Assembly: GCF_016900875.1 (NCBI RefSeq)
Contig: NZ_JAFEUM010000006.1
Coordinates: forward strand, 186,001-250,000
DNA from: Vibrio ulleungensis
GTDB lineage: Bacteria > Pseudomonadota > Gammaproteobacteria > Enterobacterales > Vibrionaceae
Length of the DNA stretch: 64,000 nt
Direction of reading: 5' to 3'
The number at the start of each line of letters is the position of its first letter. The first letter of the stretch is position 1. Shown here one piece after another: positions 1-6,428 of this stretch. The position numbers and the translations under genes were made by a program. A model generated the notes under the pieces. The model did not search any database, was not told the DNA's origin, and was given only the letters and a program-made list of their open reading frames with translations.

Positions 1-219
1 CGCATAGTAAAAAATAATGGCCAAGAAGGTGTAAATTGAACCTTGTTGAGCGAACCAGAAGCCAAGCTTGTAGCCTCCGATCTGTATGTTGTTTAGTGCA
101 TCAACAAATAAGATGCCACAGCCAAACGAGACCACAAACCAGATAATCATTAAGCTAATCATCAGTTTCACGTTTTTGTCCCAGTAGGCTTTGGCTTTAG
201 CTTCGTCTTTAAACGCCAT
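1..219 (-). CDS. DUF4212 small subunit of a sodium/solute symporter (N-terminal part, cut by window edge)
   Basis: The first 73 residues are visible and the gene runs off the left edge. A cytoplasmic start rich in Lys and Glu (MAFKDEAKAKAYWDKN) is followed by two hydrophobic segments at about residues 20-40 and 55-73, the second containing GFWFAQQGSIYTFLAIIFYY. This is the pattern of the DUF4212 family, a small membrane partner normally encoded just upstream of an acetate/solute:sodium symporter. An AAGGAG ribosome-binding site lies 6 bases before the ATG at 219. The large subunit would lie beyond position 1 and is inferred, not seen. Next to a CrbR-like regulator this suggests acetate or short-chain organic acid uptake. 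Confidence 0.8.
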   Translation of the reverse strand, partial: MAFKDEAKAKAYWDKNVKLMISLMIIWFVVSFGCGILFVDALNNIQIGGYKLGFWFAQQGSIYTFLAIIFYYA

Positions 220-580
220 TGCCGTCTCCTTACGGTATTGTTATCGGTCACTCGCGCAGCCAGTGCAGCGCTTCTTGAGTGTTAATGAAATGTTGCATCA
301 TTTACATTAGCAATCCTTTAACAAGAGTTCTTTTCAACTTTAGTCGCGCGATAAAAGTCGAATAATGTCTAATAATTAGGGCGTTTTGTGAGCTAGGGAC
401 GGGTATGAGCGTGTTGTGGAAATGTTAACTTAGACGTAAGTAGTAGAGTTTGTGCTTTCAACACAAAAATAATGTAAAGCGATGGCAGACTTTAGTCGGG
501 CAACAAAGGGACATTTGAAGCTGCGATCATCAAATATCCCGATTGTGTTTGCAAAAAAACGCGCGGTAAGAAGGAGATGT
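220..580. other. Intergenic region upstream of the DUF4212 gene
   Basis: This 361-base gap lies between the symporter start (219) and the end of the response regulator (581). It must hold the promoter for the leftward symporter operon. I see no convincing terminator, tRNA or coding frame. A short + strand ATG frame at 577-612 has its Shine-Dalgarno directly abutting the ATG and encodes only 11 residues, so I do not count it as a gene. Confidence 0.4.
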
Positions 581-1216
581 CTAACTTTCAGGTTGCATCT
601 GCTGCAGCATAATCACAGCTTGGGTGCGGTTTTTAACCCCTAGCTTGCGGAAAATGGCTGTCATGTGCGCCTTAATGGTTGCTTCCGATACATTGAGCTC
701 ATAGGCGATCTGCTTATTGAGCAATCCGTCATTGAGCATACCAAGAACCTTATACTGCTGAGGCGTTAAGGTCGCGATTTTGGTCGCTAGATCATCTGAC
801 GCTGCTTTATTAGTGATCAACTCTGCTGGGAAGTAGGGATCGCCATTGAGCACTTGCTTAAGCGCATCGGTAAGCGTTCGCATATCACTCGACTTAGGAA
901 TAAAGCCAAATGCTCCATGTGTTTTAACTTGGGTGACAATGCTGGCATCTTCGCTGGCCGACACCACAACAATAGGAATGTCTGGGTAGTCAGCTCGCAT
1001 CTGGATCAGTCCAGACATGCCGTTTGCACCAGGCATCTTAAGGTCAAGCAGCACCAAATCTGGCTCGTCTTGAGTCTCAAGCAGCTGAACTAAGGACTCT
1101 AGAGAGTCCGCTTCAAGTAGGTTTGCGCCACTAATGGCCATGTGTACCGCCTGAAATAACGCGTTGCGAAACAGCGGGTGATCATCGGCGATAACTATCG
1201 AGTAACTTGCATCCAT
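581..1216 (-). CDS. crbR: NarL/LuxR-family two-component response regulator, CrbR-like
   Basis: The 211-residue protein has a receiver domain at about residues 6-120, with acidic residues D11/D12, phospho-acceptor D58 (LVLLDLKMPG) and a conserved KSS at the end of the domain. A LuxR-type helix-turn-helix follows at about 148-205 (LNKQIAYELNVSEATIKAHM). In Vibrio cholerae the response regulator beside the DUF4212/symporter genes is, as I remember it, CrbR, which with the kinase CrbS controls the acetate switch gene acs; the symbol rests on that context and overall resemblance. No histidine kinase is visible nearby, consistent with CrbS being encoded elsewhere. The protein would be cytoplasmic and bind DNA as a dimer after phosphorylation. 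The family assignment is secure, the specific name less so. Confidence 0.72.
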   Translation of the reverse strand: MDASYSIVIADDHPLFRNALFQAVHMAISGANLLEADSLESLVQLLETQDEPDLVLLDLKMPGANGMSGLIQMRADYPDIPIVVVSASEDASIVTQVKTHGAFGFIPKSSDMRTLTDALKQVLNGDPYFPAELITNKAASDDLATKIATLTPQQYKVLGMLNDGLLNKQIAYELNVSEATIKAHMTAIFRKLGVKNRTQAVIMLQQMQPES

Positions 1217-1373
1217 GACTATGTACTCTTATCCGTTAGAACTTATTGAAATGATTATGGTTCTGAATGGTGGATTGGACAATATTTGTACCCGAAAAGT
1301 CTGAGGGGGGTCACTATGGTTATCGGTTTATTGCCGTGGGCTCTGTCACACGTTAATGACGAAAGGAAATTTG

Positions 1374-1682
1374 TTACTTATTACCGCTGCTATTCTTGTC
1401 TTCAATGACGTATCCAAATGATAAGAAGTTCAACGTTGGCGTTAGGACTGCGGGTAGAATGGCATAAGCGAAGACTCCTAAATTGAAGAGATCCGCAAGG
1501 ATAAGACCACCTGCAACTGAGAGTGCTACATTCACGCCGCTTGCAAATGCTGTTATTGCTAAATTTGCACCGCAGATGGAATGAGTAATGTTGGTGGCGT
1601 AGAAATGCGAGATTCGGTCGGCTTTGGAAATTGGATTCTGGCATTTTGGACAACGCTTGATCAACGCTTTGCTTATGAGCAT
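1374..1682 (-). CDS. Small membrane protein with N-terminal CxxC motif, last gene of the microcin-like locus
   Basis: I do not recognise the family of this 102-residue protein. It begins with a basic segment containing CPKC (residues 11-14), which resembles half of a zinc ribbon. One or two hydrophobic spans follow at about 38-60 and 65-92, with a charged tail (EDKNSSGNK). It starts 12 bases after the stop of the 87-residue gene and is read the same way, so it probably ends the same transcript as the two leader peptides. The ribosome-binding site (AGGA) is very close to the ATG. Self-protection or an accessory export function is possible from position alone. A second frame inside it is a shadow. 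Confidence 0.55.
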   Translation of the reverse strand: MLISKALIKRCPKCQNPISKADRISHFYATNITHSICGANLAITAFASGVNVALSVAGGLILADLFNLGVFAYAILPAVLTPTLNFLSFGYVIEDKNSSGNK

Positions 1683-1694
1683 AAATCCTACTGA

Positions 1695-1958
1695 CTAGTC
1701 ACTGTAGTCTATAAAAGTGGGGTAGCAAATTGCGATAGATACCATACAAGCTATAGCTCCGGCGATATCCATTTCATCATTGTTAAGATTTAAAAAAATG
1801 TCGCAGAATACTAATATAGTAAATGTCATAGTAATAAAACCACATATAAACTGTATAGCCTTTACCACTATATGAGGCTCATTATTCTTATTGATTTTTG
1901 ATTCTATTATTAATGATGCAAGTAATATCACACCAAATGAGATCGGTATATATATCAT
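1695..1958 (-). CDS. Small three-span membrane protein, candidate immunity protein
   Basis: This 87-residue protein is almost entirely hydrophobic, with segments at about residues 3-19, 33-55 and 64-82 and short polar loops (ESKINKNNEP, NLNNDEMD). The gene is AT-rich compared with the exporter genes upstream. It has an AAGGA ribosome-binding site just before ATG 1958 and lies 59 bases after the second GG-leader peptide on the same strand. Immunity proteins of class II microcins and bacteriocins are typically small, unrelated membrane proteins encoded beside the peptide, which is the basis for the suggestion. I recognise no sequence family, so the function is inference from position and topology. 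Confidence 0.6.
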   Translation of the reverse strand: MIYIPISFGVILLASLIIESKINKNNEPHIVVKAIQFICGFITMTFTILVFCDIFLNLNNDEMDIAGAIACMVSIAICYPTFIDYSD

Positions 1959-1971
1959 GATTTCCTTAAGT

Positions 1972-2009
1972 AAGGGCAGAGGATCTATAATAAATATAGG
2001 TCTGCCCTT
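1972..2009. other. Intercistronic hairpin between the leader peptides and the candidate immunity gene
   Basis: AAGGGCAGA at 1972-1980 is perfectly complementary to TCTGCCCTT at 2001-2009, and CTATA (1985-1989) pairs with TATAG (1995-1999) inside the loop. On the minus strand, where the genes are read, the stem is not followed by a T run but by the ribosome-binding site of the next gene. It therefore looks more like an attenuator or RNA-stability element than a full terminator. On the + strand it is followed by TTTT. Confidence 0.5.
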
Positions 2010-2017
2010 TTAGCTAG

Positions 2018-2146
2018 CTATCTATTTTTATAGTATTTAGTATAAAGTTTTTTAGCGAGTGCGCCTGCTGCAACACCCATGAAAAATGCGGCAGGTAAAC
2101 CGCCACCGCTGACCTGCGTTACTTCTCGTTGATTTAGTTCTTTCAT
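2018..2146 (-). CDS. Double-glycine leader peptide B (microcin/bacteriocin-like precursor)
   Basis: This 42-codon gene was read directly on the minus strand. An AAGGAG ribosome-binding site precedes ATG 2146, and the stop is TAG at 2018-2020. The product begins MKELNQREVTQVSGG, a classic class II microcin/bacteriocin leader ending in Gly-Gly at residues 14-15. That is the cleavage point expected for the C39 peptidase of the exporter upstream. The predicted mature part is 27 residues: a small hydrophobic N-terminal half with a GxxxG motif (GVAAG, residues 24-28) and a cationic, tyrosine-rich C-terminus (LYTKYYKNR) with net charge about +5. It lies 9 bases after peptide A. I do not recognise the mature peptide, and antimicrobial activity is inferred. 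Confidence 0.8.
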   Translation of the reverse strand: MKELNQREVTQVSGGGLPAAFFMGVAAGALAKKLYTKYYKNR

Positions 2147-2155
2147 GTTGACTCC

Positions 2156-2335
2156 TTAATCTTCTGCTGCCCAGCCAGCAGCAGCCCCAGTGGCTATAGC
2201 TGCATTCTTCTTAGTTGCATATTTTCGTACTTGTTTAATTGCAACTTTTCGAGCAACTGCTACCGCGATTGCAGCGGCTAAAGGTAATATGCCACCGCTG
2301 ACAGACTCAACCTGATTTAAAGATAGTTCTTTCAT
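2156..2335 (-). CDS. Double-glycine leader peptide A (microcin/bacteriocin-like precursor)
   Basis: This 59-codon gene on the minus strand has a GGAG ribosome-binding site and ATG at 2335; the stop is TAA at 2156-2158. The leader MKELSLNQVESVSGG closely matches the colicin V/class II microcin leader pattern and ends in Gly-Gly at residues 14-15. The predicted 44-residue mature peptide is alanine-rich and cationic (about +5). It has a helical segment with regularly spaced Arg and Lys, then a GxxxG motif (GAAAG, residues 50-54) and a C-terminal Trp. Peptides A and B share leader, spacing and GxxxG motifs, which suggests a two-peptide system. Secretion would use the exporter encoded just upstream. 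The target is unknown. Confidence 0.82.
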   Translation of the reverse strand: MKELSLNQVESVSGGILPLAAAIAVAVARKVAIKQVRKYATKKNAAIATGAAAGWAAED

Positions 2336-2408
2336 AGTTAATCTCCATATAATTTATTATGCTTTCTTATAAAGCATATATATTTTCGTAAATAAACGGT
2401 GATTAATG

Positions 2409-2428
2409 AACTACCCAGATGGGTAGTT
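2409..2428. promoter_or_regulatory. Perfect inverted repeat upstream of the leader-peptide genes, candidate operator
   Basis: AACTACCCAGATGGGTAGTT is an 8-bp perfect inverted repeat around AGAT, 74 bases before the start of peptide A and about 95 bases after the exporter stop. It has no adjacent T run on the minus strand, so it is a poor terminator. LuxR-type helix-turn-helix proteins bind such dyads, and one is encoded at the head of this locus. A second stem (ATGCTTT / AAAGCAT, 2359-2377) lies nearer the start, in the presumed 5' untranslated region. Confidence 0.4.
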
Positions 2429-2523
2429 ATAGTACAGGTTTTACAGTATTTCATAGAAGAAAGTATTACGGGTTTAGAAATGAGATTTTGATCTAATAAT
2501 TAATTTAATTTTGACCGGTTATT

Positions 2524-4602
2524 TTAGTCAAAACCTATCTCCAATACCCGATCAGCACTTAGAATAGTCTCCGGCCGATGCGCTACAATCACCCGAGTTA
2601 TATTTAATCGCTTAATATTCTCATTCACAATCGCCTCGTTGGCTACATCCAAGTGCGAGGTGGCTTCATCCAAAAACAGGATTTTTGGACGCCTATAGAG
2701 GGCTCGAGCTAAAAGCACTCTCTGTTTTTGCCCGCCTGAAAGCGCAGCGCCCATATCACCGATTAAGGTGTTGTAGTTCATTGGCATCGTCATAATGTCG
2801 TCGTGAACGTTTGCCATGGTGGCGCACTCGACCAGCCAATCTCGATCTAAGTTTGGGTCGAAAAAAGCGACGTTGTCTGCGATGGAGCCAGAGACCAAAT
2901 GGTCGTCTTGCATCACGGCGGCTATCTGCTCTCTGTAATTGTCTATGCTGTGAATATCGCTGCCATCTATTGTGATTGTGCCCGAGCTGGGAGTGAGTAA
3001 TCCCATGAGGCATTTCACTAGGGTGGTTTTTCCGCACCCAGAAGGGCCGGTAATTGCGATGGAGTCGCCGGCGTTAATCGTAAAAGATAACTCGGTAAAA
3101 GCGGGAGGTTCGGAGTCACTGTAGCGATAGCTGATGTTGTGGATGCACAGTTGACCATTAACGTTTTGAATAAGCGGGATGCCGCTGTGGGCTGTCTCTG
3201 TTGGGGTTAAAGCAATATCGGCAAGGCGCTCTAAATGCACACTTAGCATTTTAATTTCGATGCCTTTTGATATGAGCGAGTCGATGCTGTTGGTGAAATG
3301 GTTTTTGTAACTCATGAACGCATACAACATGCCGATGGACAGGATGTTTCCCATCACTGCGGTTGCAGCAAAATAGACCACCAAGATGTTCTCGATGCCA
3401 AACAGTAGTGCGTTTGCAAGTGAGAAACTGAGCGTCCATTTTCCTATGGCGATGTCTTGATTCATCGCATCGGCGTATCGGTTATGCCAAAGGTTTTGTC
3501 GCTCGCTTTCTTTACCAAATACTTTGACGCTTTGGATGGCGCGAACGGTTTCCATGAAGTTTGAGTTTTCTTTGGCGTGGCTAATGATGCTGTTTTCGGT
3601 AAGTCGCTTTATTGGCCTATACAGTGCCGCGCGCAATAATGCGTAGACGGTAACACTCGCCAAAACAATCAAGGTCAGTTTAACGCTATACAGCAGCATC
3701 ATCACCAGCGTTACTATCGCCAGTAGACCATCAACAATAACCGACACAATTCCGGTGCTGAGGAGCTCTTTAATCTCGTGTAGCGACCCAAACCTCGACA
3801 CAATATCGCCCATGTGGCGCTTTTCAAAGTAATCCATTGGGAGGTGCACCATGTGCCTAAATAGATTGGCCGCCATTTGAATACTGAGCTTACTCGATAA
3901 GTGAAGCACCAACAGGCCTCGTAACCACTCGGTTAGTGACTGAACCAGCATCAGTAAGGCAAAGCCTATAGCAAGGACCGCCAGCAGCTGGGTATCTCGG
4001 GTGAGCAACACATCGTCTATGACGGTTTGCATATAAAAGGGGCTGGCAATGGAAAATATCTGCAGCAGCAGTGACAGCAGTAATATTTGTAGGATGTGTC
4101 GTTTTAGACCAGTAATACGTGACCAGAGCTGGTGGAAGCGCAGCGTTTGCTTGAACTCCGCCACTGCAAACTGCTGCGAGGGGGTCAGCTCTAAGGCGAT
4201 TCCGGTGAAGTGGTTAGAAAACTCAGACAGCGACATACTCTTTTGCCCGGTAGCGGGGTCGTGGATCACTGCGTGTTTACTATCAACGTGTTTGAGTACT
4301 ACAAAATGGTTCATGTCCCAGTGAAGCACACAGGGAGTTTGCAACTGGGAGAGGTGCTCCATGTCAAGTTGGAGAGCGCGGCCTATGAGGTCTAGTTGAC
4401 TGGCCATACTCATGAGCTGTTTTAAGTTCACCCCATGATTAGACACAGAGAAACGCTGTCGAAAATGGGTCAAATCGCCGCGATACCCATGAAAATGTGC
4501 AACCATCGCCAAGCACGCCAAACCACACTCCGCCGCTTCGGTTTGACGCACCACAGGCAGATGCTGTGATGTTCCTAGTTTTAATAATGTATGCGTCGAC
4601 AC
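2524..4602 (-). CDS. CvaB-like peptidase-containing ABC transporter (C39 leader peptidase, permease, ATPase)
   Basis: From GTG 4602 this is a 692-residue inner-membrane exporter of the bacteriocin-processing type. The C39 peptidase (residues 1-135) has the oxyanion Gln and catalytic Cys26 in RQTEAAECGLACL, His99 in HWDMNHFVVL and Asp115 in HDPATG, an arrangement like CvaB. A six-helix transmembrane domain follows at about 150-440. The ATPase has Walker A GPSGCGKTT, signature LSGGQKQR and Walker B ILFLDEATSHLD. I chose GTG 4602 because AGGGAG lies 9 bases before it and it overlaps the previous stop (TAGTG); an upstream frame extension lacks a family counterpart. It should cleave after the Gly-Gly of the two leader peptides and export them with the adjacent fusion protein and probably TolC. 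Confidence 0.92.
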   Translation of the reverse strand: MSTHTLLKLGTSQHLPVVRQTEAAECGLACLAMVAHFHGYRGDLTHFRQRFSVSNHGVNLKQLMSMASQLDLIGRALQLDMEHLSQLQTPCVLHWDMNHFVVLKHVDSKHAVIHDPATGQKSMSLSEFSNHFTGIALELTPSQQFAVAEFKQTLRFHQLWSRITGLKRHILQILLLSLLLQIFSIASPFYMQTVIDDVLLTRDTQLLAVLAIGFALLMLVQSLTEWLRGLLVLHLSSKLSIQMAANLFRHMVHLPMDYFEKRHMGDIVSRFGSLHEIKELLSTGIVSVIVDGLLAIVTLVMMLLYSVKLTLIVLASVTVYALLRAALYRPIKRLTENSIISHAKENSNFMETVRAIQSVKVFGKESERQNLWHNRYADAMNQDIAIGKWTLSFSLANALLFGIENILVVYFAATAVMGNILSIGMLYAFMSYKNHFTNSIDSLISKGIEIKMLSVHLERLADIALTPTETAHSGIPLIQNVNGQLCIHNISYRYSDSEPPAFTELSFTINAGDSIAITGPSGCGKTTLVKCLMGLLTPSSGTITIDGSDIHSIDNYREQIAAVMQDDHLVSGSIADNVAFFDPNLDRDWLVECATMANVHDDIMTMPMNYNTLIGDMGAALSGGQKQRVLLARALYRRPKILFLDEATSHLDVANEAIVNENIKRLNITRVIVAHRPETILSADRVLEIGFD

Positions 4603-5855
4603 TATGCAAATCTCCCTTTTAAACTGAGCAATGGTTCGAGCAACCACTCCAACAATGAGCGCTCATCCAGCCGGATATGAGCGTCAAACTGAATGCCTGG
4701 CTGCAACGTAAAGCTCTTGCCGTAGGCCTGCACTTGTTGCGAGTCGATTTGCACCGTGACCCTATAGCTTGGCTGGCTAATATGCAGAGGGAGATGCTGC
4801 CACTCATTGGGAATGAGCACATTTTTACTGATCTCGATGACCTCTCCTTGGTAGACCCCAAACTTTTGAAAAGGAAAAGCAGCGTATTTAAGCGCGACGC
4901 TTTGCCCAGGTTGAATAAACCCAATCGCGTGAGAAGGAACCAGCAACTCACCTTGTAACCTACTGTTTTGTGGTAAAACGCTGAGCAGTGGCGTTTGGCT
5001 AGAAACGTGTTGTCCTTTGTGCAGCTGCATACTGCTAATCACGCCAGTTTGCTCTGCACGTAGTACAAATTGATGATTGGATTGTGCATCAAGCAACTGG
5101 CGTTGCAGTTGGTAATGCTGCGCCTTTAGCTGATCCAGCTGGTTTTTCTGCTCGGTAGGCAGCAGGCTAAGCTGTTGGTCGATGTTGATGAGATGCTGAT
5201 GATTTTGGCTTTGTTGCTGCAGCAGGTTTTCTCGCTGCGCAACCAGATTTAGGTACTGACGGTGTACTTCATTATGTTGCACCTGCGTGATGTGTTTTTG
5301 CTTTAGTAGCCCATCGAGGGCAGAGAGCTGCTGCGCTGAAAGTTGCTGCTGAAGATCCAGTGTTTCCAGTTGAGCCTTAAGATGTGTGAGTAGCTGCTCG
5401 ATGCCTTTTCGGTCTAAAGACAATTGCTTGGTGCGATGTTGAATGGTGTGCAGAACGCGATCTTGTTGCTCCTCGATCAGTGTTTGCTGGCCTTGCAGTA
5501 CGCTGATGTGGGCGGCAAGGGTCTCTTTACCTGCGGTGCTGACTTTTGACGAGCCAATAATGGCCAGCGGCTGCCCTAACTCAACATTATCCCCTTCTTC
5601 GACTAAGACCTTTTTAACAATACCGGACTGCGGAGAATACACTTTGAGAATGCCTTTATCTGGCATCAGCACGCCCGTAACACGCTCTTGCCGTGCAAAA
5701 CTGGCTTGGACTAGGAAGGTGCCGAAGGTGACAACAAGCGTGAGAAGAACGCCCACTACCAAAGGTTGAGACAACGGTTGCAGCAGCAGTACATCACCTT
5801 CTAGGCGGGCCTGTTGCTGCTTGAGGGCTCTACGTCGAAACAGTGTATTTCTCAT
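4602..5855 (-). CDS. CvaA/MchE-like membrane fusion protein of the peptide exporter
   Basis: This 417-residue HlyD-family periplasmic adaptor has a short basic cytoplasmic N-terminus and one membrane anchor at residues 31-51. A first biotinyl-lipoyl half follows (VYSPQSGIVKKVLVEEGDNV), then a long Gln/Leu-rich coiled-coil hairpin at about 100-260, and the second lipoyl half and barrel (RAEQTGVISSMQLHKGQHV). Length and order match CvaA/MchE adaptors. It would bridge the ABC transporter and an outer-membrane TolC channel, which is not encoded in the window. The start overlaps the stop of the small regulator (ATGA) and its stop overlaps the transporter start, so the three genes are translationally coupled. 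Glutamine content is high in the coiled coil. Confidence 0.9.
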   Translation of the reverse strand: MRNTLFRRRALKQQQARLEGDVLLLQPLSQPLVVGVLLTLVVTFGTFLVQASFARQERVTGVLMPDKGILKVYSPQSGIVKKVLVEEGDNVELGQPLAIIGSSKVSTAGKETLAAHISVLQGQQTLIEEQQDRVLHTIQHRTKQLSLDRKGIEQLLTHLKAQLETLDLQQQLSAQQLSALDGLLKQKHITQVQHNEVHRQYLNLVAQRENLLQQQSQNHQHLINIDQQLSLLPTEQKNQLDQLKAQHYQLQRQLLDAQSNHQFVLRAEQTGVISSMQLHKGQHVSSQTPLLSVLPQNSRLQGELLVPSHAIGFIQPGQSVALKYAAFPFQKFGVYQGEVIEISKNVLIPNEWQHLPLHISQPSYRVTVQIDSQQVQAYGKSFTLQPGIQFDAHIRLDERSLLEWLLEPLLSLKGRFA

Positions 5856-6055
5856 TTGGACGCCTCAACACCGAGTAGAAAGGCTTGGTCATTGAGCAGC
5901 CGCGCGGTTAACTCGGTGCGACATTGCACCTCGTGAATCCGAAACAGTTGCTTGCAGTGATACTTTACCGTGTTTTCAGAAATGTATAGCTGGCGCGCAA
6001 TCTGCTTATTGGACAGTCCTTGGCAAAGAAGCTGCGCGACTCGTTGCTGTTTCAT
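5852..6055 (-). CDS. HTH-only LuxR/GerE-type regulator at the head of the exporter operon
   Basis: This 67-residue protein consists almost wholly of a LuxR/GerE helix-turn-helix (residues 4-55, core LSNKQIARQLYISENTVKYH) and lacks any receiver or ligand-binding domain. I chose ATG 6055 because GGGGAG lies 7 bases before it; an ATG 15 bases upstream has no ribosome-binding site. Its stop overlaps the fusion-protein start by ATGA. Single-domain LuxR proteins occur in various regulators (GerE is the type example), but I know of none as a standard part of colicin V-type loci. Likely role: autoregulation or activation of the exporter and peptide genes, perhaps through the dyad at 2409-2428. Confidence 0.75.
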   Translation of the reverse strand: MKQQRVAQLLCQGLSNKQIARQLYISENTVKYHCKQLFRIHEVQCRTELTARLLNDQAFLLGVEASK

Positions 6056-6322
6056 GGCTCGTCTCCCCATGCGTAATGACGCTATGAGTGTTGGCTGAGT
6101 ATGGTTTATCTTCCAAGTGAAATCGGCTTGATTGAGAGAGGTTTATCGTTTTTGTATGTAACGGCATGAAGGCATGCAATGAAACGGGATCTGACCAGTA
6201 AATTGATGCCCTCAAGCACAGGGTAGCGGTAATCTCAGCGGAATGGCTACGAGGCAATAGCTATGCTCGGAGAAATCTGCTCGGAGATAGCTGTATGGAG
6301 AAAACTGTGCAGGTTTTGGTGT
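6056..6322. other. Upstream region of the exporter operon
   Basis: This is the left part of the 370-base gap between the small regulator and dsbD. It presumably holds the leftward promoter of the regulator-exporter operon. A GCTCGGAGA sequence occurs twice about 15 bases apart near 6265-6290. A minus-strand frame covering 6006-6257 has no ribosome-binding site or recognisable features and overlaps the regulator, so I do not call it. Confidence 0.35.
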
Positions 6323-6356
6323 TAAAAAAGCCAAGCGATGTGTGAGTCGCTTGGCT
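6323..6356 (-). terminator. Rho-independent terminator, probably of dsbD
   Basis: AGCCAAGCGA (6329-6338) pairs perfectly with TCGCTTGGCT (6347-6356) around an 8-base loop. On the minus strand the stem is followed by a run of six T. It lies about 70 bases beyond the dsbD stop. Confidence 0.85.
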
Positions 6357-6390
6357 GTAATGCTTGCTTTTAGCGTTGCTTAGCGCTGGC

Positions 6391-6428
6391 TAGAAAACTG
6401 TATATAGGAAACTATATATAGAAAACTA
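6391..6428. repeat. 14-bp tandem repeat, about 2.7 copies, running into the dsbD stop codon
   Basis: The units TAGAAAACTGTATA (6391-6404) and TAGGAAACTATATA (6405-6418) and the partial unit TAGAAAACTA (6419-6428) are consecutive. The last one includes the dsbD stop codon on the minus strand. It looks like a short slippage-type tandem repeat; no function is evident. Confidence 0.7.

Noticed and set aside
577..612. Short + strand ORF after an AGAAGGAG sequence
   Set aside because: The Shine-Dalgarno abuts the ATG with no spacing and the product would be 11 residues.
1402..1653. Alternative minus-strand frame inside the CPKC membrane protein
   Set aside because: It is fully contained in the 102-residue gene in a different frame, and the latter has coherent hydrophobic spans and a start.
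6006..6257. Minus-strand frame of 83 residues upstream of the exporter operon
   Set aside because: It overlaps the HTH regulator in another frame, has no ribosome-binding site, and its composition is not protein-like.
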